The notes under the pieces are model-generated. The model was not told the origin of the DNA and made no database searches. It saw only the letters and a list, made by a program, of their open reading frames with translations. A program made the position numbers and the translations under genes. DNA of 64,000 nucleotides from Heterobasidion occidentale (taxonomy: Eukaryota; Basidiomycota; Agaricomycetes; Russulales; Bondarzewiaceae). Below, piece after piece: positions 45,284 to 58,400 of this stretch (position 1 is the first letter of the stretch; each line of letters begins with the position of its first letter). The DNA lies in NCBI GenBank assembly GCA_039111635.1, contig JBCAQO010000013.1:310001-374000 (forward strand), written 5' to 3'.

Positions 45284-46584
45284 TCAGTCAAATTCTCGGC
45301 CGCCGTCAACGTTTATCTGTGATTGATCATCAGCTTGCAATACTCGCATGAAAAGCCGTAGATATTATTACGCACGCATTGTCCTGAGGATGTGTTCAAG
45401 AGCTCGGGTAAATCGTGATAGCGGTATAATAGAAGATGTTCACCTGTGATAAGATGCGCTTCCTTGGATGCGAGGAAGGAGGCCATCGCGGCGATGTCAT
45501 CTGGGACGCCAACCTTTCCAAGTGCAGCGGCTTTATTCAGCTACGTTATGAATGATTATCCTTTTGAATTCTCGCGCATAGAAGAGACTCGCCTCTTCTT
45601 CGAGCGTACCGGGAGGTCCGCCGATGATGACTTCGAGATCGTCATCTAGAGCGGGGTACCCATCAGCTTTAGTTTACGAGAATGATATTCAGCAAGAGAC
45701 GGACACATCTGGGTCTTGATGGGCCCAGGGGCGTAAGCGTTGACGGTAATCCCGTATTTTCCCAATTCTAGCGCTGATCATGATCGGCACGATGAGCCGC
45801 CTCCTTTATAAGTAATAACGGAAGGAAAATGCACACACCTGCAGTCTGCGTGAGCGAACGGATACCGAACTTGCTTGCAGAATAGGCGGCCAGTGCCGGT
45901 TGACCTTACGAGCCTCAGGAAGCACATTTTATGGCTGAGGCATCTTGGACATACCTTTCTTCCCTGCGCCAGAGCATGCACCTGTTGTTGGAGAGATAAT
46001 TGGATGGAACTATACACTGTTGAACAAGGAACAAATGCGCACCAATAATCCTGCCCCCTCTCCCTTGAGCAATCATTTGCTTCGCGGCATACTTGTAGCA
46101 GAGAAAGGTTCCCCGAATATTTACGGCAAGTACACGGTCCAATTCATCGGCGGTAGCTGGAAAAGGTCCGTCAGCTGGCCCGAAAGCGACCGTGCAGCGC
46201 TTAACTGACTTTCGATGAAACTTTTCATCAGAACAATCCCCGCATTCGCTACCATCTACAGTTCCTATCAGCGACCCTGTTACTGGAAACACGATTGAGA
46301 CAAAGGATGTTCCTCACGACGTCGAGTCTGCCCAACTTTTGCACAGCCTCTGACACCATCCTCTCGACCTCTGTTTCTTGTGACACATCCGCAACGATAT
46401 ATCCTGCACGACGACCTGTGCGTTCAATTAGAGACGCTACTACCTTCAGGCTGTCCAAGTTTGCAGGTATGTCGTTGATAACAACATCAAAGCCATCTGA
46501 GGCGAGACGGAGTGCGACTGAGCGGCCGATACCTCTCGCGGCCCCAGTGACTAGAGCGACGCCCTTGGAGGATGGGGAAGACAT
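45284..46584 (-). CDS. Short-chain dehydrogenase/reductase (classical SDR)
   Basis: An NAD(P)-dependent oxidoreductase with a Rossmann fold. Start at 46584; exons 46584-46318, 46255-46210 and 46156-46043 are followed by about five more short exons down to a stop at 45284, about 260 aa. Visible motifs are GVALVTGAARGIGRSVAL (TGxxxGxG cofactor loop), VINDI (acidic residue after strand 2, favouring NAD(H)), LDVMVANAG (NAG), TADELDRVLAVNIRGTFLCY, RIIGACSGAGKKG, LAAYSASKFGIRSLTQTA with catalytic YxxxK, and YGITVNAYAPGPIKTQM. A GC-AG intron (donor GAG|GCGAGT near 45590) is needed to keep frame. The C-terminal INVDGG is typical. The similarity is to acetoin/diacetyl reductase-like and ketoreductase-like SDRs, but the substrate cannot be set from motifs. 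Confidence 0.85.
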
Positions 46585-47193
46585 GTGTGACGAATTCAGA
46601 CGTGGAATGTTGAAGAGATGCTTATATGAGAGCGTGGCCTGACAAGGTTTGAGCGTTCGCTTTCAGTCAGATGATTCGCATCATGTAGTACACGTCGAGG
46701 TGGAAGCGAGATAATCTCCATCAGGCCTCAGGAAACCGGAGAGTATATCGTAACGGTCCCTGTGTTCTGCTCCGATGATGGGCGCCAGTGTGCGCCTCTT
46801 CTTGCACCCAAACGAGGATTTATCCGGAGATTGGAAGAGCTGTCAGTTATAGATTGCATTTAAACTATCTGAGCGAAGCGAAACAGGTGAGAGGCGAGCA
46901 GGGAGCAAAATGCGGGACAATTACCAGATTCAGGCTACAGGCTTTTTAATGAGGCATCGAGGACTACGTTCACTTGATATTTGAGCATCCCGTCTACTAG
47001 CAGTTGGGACGAGCTGGAGAGACTGCAATGACGTGAACGTGCTCGCTCGCCAAATTCGGTTTCGGCATCTCCCGATATTCCCGCGCAGGCCCTTCCCGTA
47101 GCTCCCGCCGCGCTACTTGCCCAGTGCCCACCAGTGTCCGACGACGAACAGCACAGCTCGCAGCACCAGCGTCGACGCACGCAACCGTCCAAC
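46585..47193. promoter_or_regulatory. Divergent intergenic region between SDR and ATG12
   Basis: About 600 bp between the start codons of the SDR (-) and ATG12 (+), so it should contain both promoters. An in-frame GTG-initiated extension of ATG12 exists from 47134 but has no ATG. No specific binding site can be claimed. Confidence 0.4.
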
Positions 47194-47863
47194 ATGGCGC
47201 TGACGGGCAGCCCGGACGTCCATTCGCACGCAACGCCCTCCTGGGGGGGCGCAGACACGATCGCCGAGGGCCTCAGTGCGCTCGAGACGTACAGGAAGAA
47301 GGATCCTTCCAAAGGTGCGCACCTGTACTTCTCATGCGTCTTGGGGCTTTCGGTGCTGAATGACATACTGCTGGTGATCGGGCTCGTGGTCGTGGTCGTT
47401 GATGTGGATGTTGTCGGGTTGAACAGTGGTCGTGCGCTTCAAGGCGGTCGGCAATGCACCAATCATGAAGCAGAATTTCTTCAAAGTGACGGTGTCGAAT
47501 CGTTTCCAAGCAGTCATCCAGTTTCTGCGCAAGGAGCTGGGGTGGAAGGCCGGGGAACCGTTGGTGCGCCTGTCCGTCTCGTCTATCACAAGAACGTGGC
47601 CTGACGGAGACACCGTTGTCGTCGTGCAGTTTACGTATATCAACTTGGCATTCTCGCCCGCTCCTGACGATTCTGTCGCCAACCTATACCGGGTAAGCAT
47701 ATCTCACTTCTGTGTTGGGTCTGTCTCAAACAGATTTGCTCAGTCGTTTGCTACCGACGGCCACCTCATTGTAAACTATAGGTTCGTCTTAAAAGTCACT
47801 TTTTTGCATCGTGCTGGAATGCTGATTTCTGGCAATGGCAGTACGACGGCTGCCTGGGGTTAA
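47194..47863 (+). CDS. ATG12: Autophagy ubiquitin-like protein ATG12
   Basis: ATG12 is a ubiquitin-like modifier attached to ATG5 through ATG7 (E1-like) and ATG10 (E2-like). The ATG12-ATG5-ATG16 complex promotes ATG8 lipidation on the growing autophagosome. Exons 47194-47314, 47427-47563, 47630-47692, 47744-47781 and 47842-47863 join in phase to 126 aa. The N-terminal about 40 residues are a variable extension. The beta-grasp fold follows: [66 protein letters not shown] and the C-terminal STTAAWG with the conjugating glycine as last residue. No processing extension is present, as expected for the family. The next gene downstream is ATG27 in tail-to-tail orientation. Confidence 0.96.
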
Positions 47864-48052
47864 TATGTACTTGTAGGAAGCCCGATATGGAGCTCCCATT
47901 CTCCATTATAAGTAATACGGTCAGCAGAAATACACAACAAAGACATCTCGAACCGATGCCGAAATATTCTACAGCATATCCACCCGGCCATTCTGCCTCA
48001 TCATCGTACACGAACAAACTTGCAAACTCGTATCTCACGCGTTTTTCTGATT

Positions 48053-49569
48053 TCACTTCGCCGTCCCGTAGCTCGTCTTCAGCCCGTGCTTCGGGCTCGG
48101 CTTCAAGGGGATCTGCTCGTCGATTCTGAACACGTCTTCTTCCCCGTGCGCATTGACCATTTCGTCCTCGTCCTCGTCCATCAGGTCGATGTCTTCTTGC
48201 GCCCATTGTAAGAGCTTGGACTCGCTGATGGCACCCCGGAACCGCGAGCGGCGGAACGCGCGGACATAGGGCGCGAGGCGCCGACGAACGGCCGACGGGG
48301 GGTGCATAAGAATGTATCCGACGAAGAAGAACCCTGCGCTGTTCAGAGAAAGGCGTAAATGTCTTCAAAAAGATGGTCCGCGAAATGAGTCAAAGGACGT
48401 ACGTCGTGCAAAGCAAGATGGTCATCATCGACGCGCGGGAAGCGTGGTCAGAGACGGGCGGCGGCTGCGTAAATTTATCTTTATCGTCCTCTGGCGGTGG
48501 ACGGTGGCCCTCGGCAGGTGGCGGCGTATGGTCTTTCTCAGGAGAATCCTCGGAGGGTGGAGGCGGCTTCGGCTGCGAGGGCACGGCCTGCATGTTCCCG
48601 CACGCATGCTTCGTCTTCCAGTTGAACGTGTGTGTCCCGTTGAAGGTCCAGCCGAACGTGGGCTCGGAAGGCTAGTAACTCCGTGTCAATGGGACGCGAT
48701 AAGTACGAGACGGGATCGGGGAGCATTCGGGGGTATGAGCAAAAATAGCGCGCGCTGGAACACTTATGGGGCTTGGAATATGGGAAAAAACTCACGTCTG
48801 GAGCTTTGGGATCACAGATAAACTGGAATAGAGCCTTCTGTGGCGTATCCACATAGTAGCCACCGTTAAGATGTACCCATAGAGAAGCTGTGGAAATGGG
48901 GTGCAGCTCAGTAAGGGGCGCTCGCGTGTGATGCTTTTGGGGTATGGGCATAGAGTGCGGATAGCGTGTAGTACGCACGAGGGGAATTTTCGTGCGCCTC
49001 GCCTAGCATTGCGCGCACGCTGAAGCGGCTTGCGGGCGCTGCGGACGATGCATCTTTTTCGGAGAAATTGGCAACTACTGGCACAAGTTGCAGAATCCTG
49101 GGTGCCTCAGAGCGATGGTCTGGGCGGCGGTTAATAGCTGTCGATGATTGAGGACGGTGTCAATCAATGATGATACGATCAGGCTCGGGATCGCTCACTC
49201 GTCATGCAGAACCAGGTCCCTTGAGCACACTGAAGAAATCATGTAGTTTGAATGTAGGTCAGTGGTTTCCGGACCAGCAAGTTACGCGATGGTAAGCACC
49301 TGTTCATGCTCAGGCAATGTGGTGTCCCTCTTCAGCGGTCCATCTAGGCTCAAGTCATATACGACCTTCGTCACGGTCGGAGGGGTCTGCCTCTCAAACT
49401 CGATCGTCTTCTTCCGCGCTTGCGCGCTCTTGAACAGCGGACAGAGATCAAATGTCAAGCGGCCGATCGTGAACCGGCAGTCTCGGGTGAGCGACCTGAG
49501 CGACACCGGGTCAGACGCCGTCGCCGCAGAGACCAGGGCGGAAAGCGTGAAGATGGCGGCGACAAGCAT
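48053..49569 (-). CDS. ATG27: Autophagy-related membrane protein ATG27
   Basis: ATG27 is a type I membrane protein with a mannose-6-phosphate-receptor-like luminal domain that helps ATG9 vesicles traffic to the autophagosome assembly site. Start at 49569 with a signal peptide (MLVAAIFTLSALVSAATA). The luminal domain, spread over about five exons, has the expected Cys pattern: CRFTIGRLTFDLCPLF, CAQGTWFCM, YYVDTPQKALFQFICD, FGWTFNGTHTFNWKTKHACG. A Pro/Asp/Glu-rich juxtamembrane stretch comes next (PPPSEDSPEKDHTPPP). The transmembrane segment MMTILLCTTAGFFFVGYILM is split by an intron (donor GTACGT, acceptor GAACAG). The cytosolic tail (FRRSRFRGAISESKLL, then an acidic stretch, then SYGTAK) ends at 48053. 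The canonical yeast-type YSxV sorting end is not evident. Family assignment is strong. Confidence 0.88.
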
Positions 49570-50657
49570 CGTGGTGGTTGTGGACGGCGAGGGCCTGGTG
49601 TATTTCCGTCATGGGAAGCCATGCTGCACAGATAATCGACCTCGGCATACCGCTAGCTCCCAAAAGACTCTCAGAGGTGGGGCCAAGCCGCGAGCCACGT
49701 GCTCATCAGCATCTGTCCTCGGACTCTTCCTGCTCTTCTTCCGAACGCTCGCGCCCTTTTGTCCGAGTCAGCTGGCCGCTCTTTCTGGTGCGTGGCCATT
49801 TTCTGTGCCTTTTCTTCCACTATCTGGAGGATGTTGAACGTTGAAAAGCTGCATAGACTGCTGAGACCATGATAGGTTTGTCTGTGCGAGTGAGAGTTAC
49901 GGGGTCAATAGAGCTCCCCGGCGTGTGTTTCTTGCGCAATATTCTTATCTTCGGCGCAATACTTGCGTCCTATGAGGGGTTCAGGGCAGAGCCATGGAAG
50001 AACTAAAACTCAAGGAGGCTTTCGTATCTTTGCCCTGGCAGAGCATGGCGGAAGGCTTTATTGATTGGCTCGACCGAACGAGGGTGTGGTTCTCGAACAG
50101 TCATGCTCGTGATCACCTACAAACCGACTCGACTCATCAACGGGCCGGGTCATATTGGATCAACAGGTTCACTTCTCAACTTCGCGCCTACCGCTCTGCA
50201 TCCCCGTCGCCTGAGAGGTCGGCAAATGATCATGTCTCGAACCACTGCATAGCGAACCATCCACGTTGCCTTCAGCAGGTGTCATCAGCATCGCCTGCAC
50301 GTTTTCGAATGATCGCCGCCTTTTGAGTTTTCCTGGGCTCCGTCGCCGTTTCTTTCGAGCTAGCAGAGAGGGGCTTCGAGGGCATCGGCACTGCGTCGGC
50401 CCAGCCTCGTGATATCGGTCAAATTACTTGACCTCATTTCACGTACCTGTGTGCCAGCCATGAGTCTTCAAGGCGTCACCCGCCGCCCGCACGGTCCGCT
50501 CGCAGTCGCATCTGCGTGGAATGATCTCCCCGATCCCCCATAACTCACACGGTTCCGCGTCTTCTCGACGCGTTATAAAGCCTGGTGTGCATCGGCGCGT
50601 CCGCAACGCCTCGCAATTGTCCCCCTTGTTCTCGTCGGCACGCCGCACGTACGTACG
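49570..50657. other. Divergent intergenic region
   Basis: About 1.1 kb between the ATG27 start (-) and the PcRGLX-like start (+). It presumably holds both promoters. The short open frames here have no domain features. Confidence 0.45.
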
Positions 50658-53600
50658 ATGTCGACGCAATCTGCTAAGGCCATTGCTGCCGACGGTGTTG
50701 ATCTCAAGTGGCTCGACGGAAAGGCGCCCAGCACCACGATATCGGGAGCTGCGTTTGGTGTTCCGTGGCCGCAGGGCGCAGTTGACAGGACTACGTCCAT
50801 TGCGCTTACGTCCTCGGATGGCAAGGGAGTTCCTGTGCAAACCTGGCCTTTAGCATAGTAAGCATTCCTATATATGCACACCTGTCGTCGTTCGATTTTT
50901 TGATTTTTGCATACGATAGCTGGCCGGACGGAAGTCTGAAATGGACGGGACACGCTTTGGCCGCCAGCGAAGGCTTGTCAGACGGGTACCATCTCGCACC
51001 TGCCACGCCCACAGAGCCCTCTGCGCCTGTGGATGTCACTGACTCTGATGGAAAAATCACAGTGACGACCGGGTCATTCTCCGGTGCGCCCTAATTTATC
51101 TTCACACCTAATTGTATTATTGAGTAGAGAGCGCAGCGGTGTTCAATAAGTCGGGATCTACTCTGATCGACAATTTGAGCCTGAATGGCCAAACAAAAGC
51201 CAGTGCAGGGCAACTCATCATACACGTCCAGAATGCTCCGGATGAGCCTGAGCTTACCGGTTCGAAGCCTTCAGTACTGGCGACTGTTGGAAACATCCAA
51301 TCTGTTACCGTAGAGCAGGACGGGCCCGTTCGCGCAGTTATCAAGGTACTCATTCAAATCAATTCAAGTACTTCTCCATTTGAAGCTTACCATCTTTGTA
51401 AGGTCTCTGGCAATTATCAAGGCGACGGTCACGAGTCGTTCTTGCCTTTCACTGTCCGGTTTTACATCTCCGCAGGGTCTACCGCGATTCGGATTGTCCA
51501 TTTCTTCATCTACGATGGCGACCAGTTTAGCGACTTCATAAAAGGAATTGTAAGTAATCCTACAACGATCTAGATCACTCTCCCTCAACCTGTCATATCC
51601 CTCAGGGCCTGACATTCTCTGCACCTCTGACTGACGAGTTGTACAACCGACACGTTCGCTTTGTCACTTCAGAGGGTGGAATCTGGGGTGAAGCCGTGCG
51701 CGGCCTTTCAGGACTGCGTCGCGACGCCACCGCCGCGGTCCTCACCCCCCAATTCGAGGGCCAAGCGACGCCCGACATCTCCACCTGGGTCACGACCATC
51801 TCGTCCGAGATCGACCAGCTGCCCGTCTGGTCCGACTTCACGCTCGACCAGCTCTCGCCCGCGCACTTCACGGTCGCGAAGCGGACGAACGCGGGGAGCA
51901 AGGCGAGCTTCTTGCGCAACGCGGGCTTTGGGGATAAGGCGGCGGGCGTGGGATACGTGGGCGGGGCAACAAATGGGGGCGTCGTGTTTGCCCTGAAGGA
52001 CTTCTGGCAGGGCGCGCCGAGGGGGCTGGATATCAGGAATGCCGGCGATAGTACGGGTACTGTTACACTTTGGGCGTATAGTCCGAGGGTGAGCGAGACA
52101 TGGCTTCCTGCTCTGCATTTCTTGCTGAAGAGATTTCCATCAAATGAAAGGCACAAGCTATGGATATGAGGCACTACGACACCGTTGCTCATGGGGTACG
52201 TGCTTCTGTACTATGCCTCTAGATAACTTCGGCTCGTGCTAATACCGCATTGTACAGCTTGACCTTACTTACGAAGACGTGGGTGATCCAGACCCCAACC
52301 CTATTGGCGTTGGTCGTTCCTACGAGGTCACCCTACAAGTGGTACCTTCCACTCCGTCCCGCTCAGATCTCGTTGCATTCGCTTCTGTTATCGTATGTTT
52401 TGACATCTCTTCAGCACGAGATCAACGTTTCACCATTAATCATATATTCAGGCTCAAACTCCACAAGTAATCGCTTCTCCTGAATTTTATGTATCCCGCC
52501 ATTTGTTTGGTGGTAGATGGCGAGTACCAGAAGTTGATCTTACTTCGAAATTTTCCTCATGAGAAGTTCCATAATTATCAGGAACGTGCCAGACAATTCA
52601 ACTAGCGGGGCCAGCGCTATCGAGAAACAAAAGAGTGACCTCCTCGACTTCTACGTTGCTGTGCGTTTCTATTTCTTGCTCAAAACCATCTCTTCTGTTT
52701 TGCTTGACTGACACCTCTGTTTTCAGGAGGTATCCCAGAGACAGTTTTATGGATTCTGGGACTATGGTGATGTTATGCATACGTATGGTGTGTCGTAGCA
52801 TCACGATCGCAAATTGTTCCCGCTCATAAATGCTGCTTGCTACGATAGATCAGACAAGACATACCTGGCGATACGATGTTGGCGGTTTTGTGAGTCTTAC
52901 TTGGGCTCTGAATACGTGTGAATACTGAGATTTCAAAGGCATGGGACAATGGCGAAATAGGTCAGCATGATCGATGCACAACCTGATTGTGATCTTGACG
53001 AAACTTGTCGCTTGTAGCCACGGACCTCTGGTTATGGATGTCATTCCTCCGGACCGGACGCGCAGACGTCTTCCGTATGGCGTCTGCAATGACGCGTCAC
53101 CTTTCAGAGGTCGACTTCCACCACATCGGGCCCTTCACTGGCCTAGGCAGTCGCCATCATGTCACTCACTGGGGAGACGGCGCCAAAGAAGCGCGCATCA
53201 CAAGCAGCACGCTGAAGCGCCCATTCTACTACCTCACCAGTACGCTCGCCCTCTAGACCATCCTTCGTCTGATTTAACTGCTTGTATCAGCGGACGAGTT
53301 GATTGGCGATATCATGGAGTACTCGCTCCAAGCCGACCAGACCTTGCTGCAGTGGGAGCCCTTGCGCAAAGTGTCCGCTCTACCACCACAAGCTCCCAGC
53401 CGTGTCCGCATCGGGCCAGATTGGACTGCACTGGCAGGCAACTGGTTCACGCAGTGGGAGCGGACAAACGACACGAAATGGAGAGATCGTATCAAGGTCG
53501 GCATGGTACGTATCCGGCTGCTTTTCGAGTCCCAACGTGACTTGTCTTGGCTGATTATTGCGCGGGCAGACGGACATCGCTGGGTTCAAGTACGGCTTGT

Positions 53601-54654
53601 TTACGGGAAGCGCTGCCGCCGTCGGGTGGTTCCCCGATACTGCTCACCTGGTAGACGAAGGCGGGGAGGGCACCTCGACGTAAGTCTGGTCCAAACGCGC
53701 GAGCCCAGCAGCTCAATGCATAATGTGCTCCGTTGCAGATACCATCTGTCCATGGTGTTCGGTGGCGGCGAGTTCCTCATGGAGCTCGTCGAGACAATTA
53801 CGGACGTGCCGGGCTTTGACTCGGCATGGGTCGACTTCTGCAAGTACTACAATGCCTCTAATGCAGAGTACGTGAGATCTGCTTTCGATAGCTCGTTCAG
53901 ACACTCACGTCTATCTGCCCAGCCAAACCGCGCGATATGGAAAGCCAATGACCGCACGGACTTTCTCCTACGTGAGCGACTAAACGATATCCCCACGAAT
54001 GATCTGATGACTGAAGTGTGTTCTTGCTATCTTCCTCTCACCCGGCATATAAGTGGTATGCCAAACTCCAAGCATATGCAGGTTCGTCTGTCCCTAGATG
54101 ATTTGTGCTCAATCAAGTGCCCACGCGCTGACCGGATCGTCCTCCAGGAGAGCGGCTCAACGACGACACAATCAAACAAGCCGCCTGGGCCATCCTCAAC
54201 GCCAACAGCATTGGCATCTGGCCGGCCGTTACCGAGGTCGGCGGGACCGACGTGCCCAACCCTGTCAACGAGGTGCGCGGGCTCTCTATCACGCCGAACC
54301 GTCTTGTTACGCTTCTGACATCCAACGCGCTCATATTTGTTGGGTATGCCGCAGATCGCTAACGTCGCCACGAACGACGCCGCGGGCCTCTCCCTCGCAC
54401 AATACGCCGTGCTCGCCATCGCGCCGCAGTTCGCACCCAACAGCTTCACCAGTGCCGACCTCTCCGTAATTAGATCCTCGGTGCACACCGCAGAGGGCGA
54501 CGAGGCGACGCTCAACGGGACCACTACCATCACCAGTGCCGACGAAGACGAAGACGAAAAGCGCGCGGCCAAACACGTATCGAGCGCACATGCGGAGGTC
54601 GGTGGGCGAAGGAAGACGAGGGCGCTGTGGAAGCGGGCGCTGTGCCTGCAGTGA
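50658..54654 (+). CDS. PcRGLX/YetA-like protein, putative exo-rhamnogalacturonan lyase
   Basis: The family includes the Penicillium rhamnogalacturonan exolyase PcRGLX (PL26), acting on the pectin rhamnogalacturonan-I backbone. About 15 exons span ATG 50658 to TGA 54654. The first exons (50658-50857, 50920-51083, 51137-51345, 51403-51549, 51606-52088) join in phase. Conserved stretches are TTISGAAFGVPWPQGAV with TWPLAYWPDGSLKWTGHAL, the central beta-sandwich FRFY-like TVRFYISAGSTAIRIVHFF, and LKDFWQGAPRGLDI. Later come FYGFWDYGDVMHT, DLWLWMSFLRTGRADVFRMA and DFHHIGPFTGLGSRHHVTHW with HWGDGAKE, plus a helical C-terminal domain. No signal peptide is visible, so an intracellular enzyme is expected, as for PcRGLX. 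Junctions near 52.51 and 52.85 kb could not be closed in phase. The charged C-terminal tail (EDEDEKRAAKHV) is lineage-specific. Confidence 0.83.
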
Positions 54655-55426
54655 CAGACACGGGACTCACGGTAGCACCGATAGCAGCTGGCAGTCCAAC
54701 ACGACGAGTCGAGTCGACTCAATTCGATTCGTCGTCCGTCTGTTTGTATGCTGGTCGGCCGATCGGCGGTATATACGATGCGCATGTAACTCGCACCCGC
54801 CTGTCCCCTAGTTGCTTGATCTCCGCGGGTTTTCGCAGTTCGAAACATCTGCCGACTGCGTCCCCAACCGAGCCTCAAGTATGCATGCTCGTGCAACGAG
54901 CCGTCGCCCCATCGACCCCATTTCCACGCTCGCGGCGTAAGACAGCGGGCGCGCCTGCGCCCGTGCGAGAGTTCGGCAGCAGACACGTGCGAACATGCTC
55001 AAGAAATTGATGCTAACAAGTGCCCAAGGAGAGACGATAAGTTCGAACCTCACGAAGCCACAATCATGCATTCGCCCCAACATCGCACGAAGAGGAGTTA
55101 AGTCAGTGCGCAGCTAGACGCGTCGTAATAGAAAAGACAGACAGGAGTAAAGAAGGCTAGATCACACACAACAGGAGACTCAAGTAAACAGACAAACGGC
55201 CAGACAGACAGACGGACAGACAGACAAGCAAACGACCAAACAACCAATAAAGAAGGACATAGATCACGTCGGCCCTCCCCACGTTCGAGCCTTTCATAGG
55301 TCCCCAACTTTTTGTTTTCCCTTCCTCTAACACAAGCCAAGGCTCCCACCCTCCACTCAATACGGATGTCATAAATACGCGCGTCGGACGCACGATCGCG
55401 CCGACGTGCAAAAACTTTAGGAAAAC
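54655..55426. other. Convergent intergenic region with a CAGA microsatellite
   Basis: About 770 bp between two stop codons facing each other. A (CAGA)n-like run at about 55190-55232 is the only structured feature seen. Confidence 0.5.
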
Positions 55427-58400
55427 TCAGAGGCTGTCGATCCTACAAACCCCATCACGACCACGCCACCAGTCAGCGCAACTAAACGACAAAAAAAAAA
55501 GAGCGGACGCACGTCCTCCGGTCAAACGTCAGCGGCTCCTTCGAGTCCTCGAACTTGTACGTGCTCGGGCTCGGCCCGGGCCCGTCGAGCATCCCGCGGT
55601 GCAGGTGCTGCTGCGAGTCCGTGCGGCGGTCGATGCTCGTCTGGACGACGATCTCGAGCGGCTCCAGGCGCTGCGATGAGATCAACAAGAGAACGTCAGC
55701 TTAGCTCGTCGGATGTCATATGAGTGAAATACAAAGATGGAAGAGAAAGAAGAGAAGGCGACGAGATGAAAAAAAATGGAAGTCGTCCCCAAAAGACATA
55801 AGACAATAAGAAAAGAATACAGCCCATTGAAACGTGTAACACCGGCAACGACAACGGTAACATCACAGAATGAAAGCGAAGCGCGAGATGAAACGCACCT
55901 TGCCGGTCCCAGGGCGCGTCGTCTCGTCCGTCGTCGACGGGCGATTGTTCGCGCTCGGGTGCGTGATGCGCGACAGGTGGATCGACACGCCCTCAGACGC
56001 CTTGTCGCGCAGCAGCTCGCGGTTGTTGAGGCTGTTGCACGCGATGCCACGGAGTCCCCAGCACGACGGAGGTCGCCAAAGAAAAGATACATGCGAACAG
56101 GGGTACGAATAGCGATGTTGCACCATTAGCCAGTCGTACAGGAATGAAACAGAGCGGGGAAGACGCACATCGCGAGGTACGCGTTGACGTACACTGCTCG
56201 GATCCGAAGACGAACATAGTGAGATCAGAGCTGCCAAGCACCGCGAACAGGCACACGCACGTTTGCTCAGCTGGATATAGAACGCGATGAAAACCATGTT
56301 ATTCGGCATCGCCGCGTACTATATGCGCGTGGAAGAAGAGAGGTAAAATCAGCATGCGTCCCGAAGTATGGTTTATCTGCAGGCGAGCGAGCCTGAAGCA
56401 AGGGAGGGGAGGAGATGTGGAAGAACGGACTGACCAAAATCATCCCGAGCGTTGCGTCGATGCTGTTCGCGCGGGCATCGAAAGACGGCGCCGAAGCAAC
56501 AGAGGAGACGACGTGTTAGTAACCATCGCTAGCCCTTAGTGGGCATCCTGATTCAGTCATAAGACGCACGCAGTGAGCAAGCCTATACGTACCGTCAGCA
56601 TAATCACGAGAGCAAAAAAAAGAGCAACAAAGAACGCACCAGTGTTGATGGTATACAGCATCAGGACATTGATGATCGAATCAGTGCGCCTACGACACAC
56701 AACACAAAACATGAGCCGGACCCACGCCCGTGCCGAAAAGAAAAAGCAATCGACAGCTCGAAGAACGCACAGGTTGAACCCGCCGGTGCGCGACTTGTTG
56801 AGGAAGTAGCACAGCACGACGGCGATGTAGACGTCCGAGGACGTGCCCGCGGCAAAGTTGAGATAAAAAAGCGTCTGGAGGACCCGATCGGGCGCGTCAG
56901 CGCCGGCGGCGCTGTCGAGTGGCGGAGAGAAGGACGCACAGAGAGCTTGGACAGGTTCTCGATGGACGACAGCGAGAACGCCTTGACGGTGATGACTGAT
57001 CGCGCGTACGAGGAGGATGTGCGTGTGAAGAGATGGCGAACAAGGTCAGACGCTTGAAAACGCGCTCTAAACAAAGAACGCACCAAGGCCGACAACTGTA
57101 TGCGTACACAATTACGGATACACATGGGCACCGACGCATATACGCGCATATATCCACACGAAGGAGCGAGACGAGCAGAAGAAAGAAAGAAAAAAGCAAA
57201 AAGGGCAGCGGGGATGTCAGCATACTGCTGATGGTGGCGAGCAAAAAGCAGACGATTGTGCGATGGGATCGGGAGGATCGGGAGATAAGAGCCGCACAGC
57301 AGCGGCTGATCGGAGGACGATGGCAATGAATCGGAACCATGATCTTCTCGCCACAACCTGCCACAACCCGCCAGATCCGCCGAGGCCGGGAACAGGTAGA
57401 AAAAAACGCAAAACCGAAAGCACACGCACCGAGATCGAAAGTCGACGTCGCCAGCTACGAACCACGACAAGTCAGCGCGCGTCCTGCTCATCCGAAAACA
57501 AGACGCCATCGGGGACAGGGGCAGGGATGACGAAAAGGGACGTACGACAAGCCCGGTCAAGAGCATGTTCTTGTTGCTCACTGCAATCGGCGTCAGCATT
57601 CACGTCGGCGTCAGCGCCGAAACGCCCGTCCATCCGATGAACCCTCCGAGCGCGAGGGACAAAGGACACGGGACTAGAGAAGAAAACAGGTGAAGCACGC
57701 ACGTCTATATATCCGCCTGGCGAACATCCTAAACACGTGCACAACCGAGTCAGCATGAGAGCGCGTGCCGAACCACAGAGATCCGTGACATGGACTCGAG
57801 CATGAACGGGCAGAGAGCGAGCAATAGAGCTCGCTTGTCGGGAGGGGTATGGCCGGGGGGGAAAGAAGACGACGTACGCTCGGACGAGGAAATCGGTGAT
57901 CGACTGCACGTGAGCGGGGGTGCGCGCACGAACGCAGAACCAAGATCAGCCAACGCTGGCGCTCAGTCGCACGTGCCCGAGCGCACCGCAACTAAAAAAC
58001 GACAAACATACCGTGATCAAGACGTGGATCTGCACGAGCAAGCGAGTCACGTTACGGTACCCCCAAGCGGCGTTAGCGAGCCGATCGCGAAAAACGGTGA
58101 AAGAGGAGTGGACGCACCAGGAGACTCCTACGCGTCGCACACGGGCACACACGGGTACGCACGCACAAAAGAGGGAGGCGCAAGTCAGATTCGACGCTCG
58201 CGGGCCCAGAGGAGAACAAGGAGAACACGCGAATCCGGGCACGGAAGGCATGGAAGCATGGAAGCGAGGAGCACAGGGACACATAACCCGTCCTCGGAAA
58301 CCAGAGATGGTACAGCTTCCCACGGGCGACATGGAACGAACGGACAAACAATAAGGAAAGGCACGCACCAGACGGGCTTGACGGTGAGCGCGGCGGGGGT

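Noticed and set aside
47134..47193. 20-residue N-terminal extension of ATG12
   Set aside because: It would need a GTG start; the first ATG at 47194 already gives a normal ATG12.
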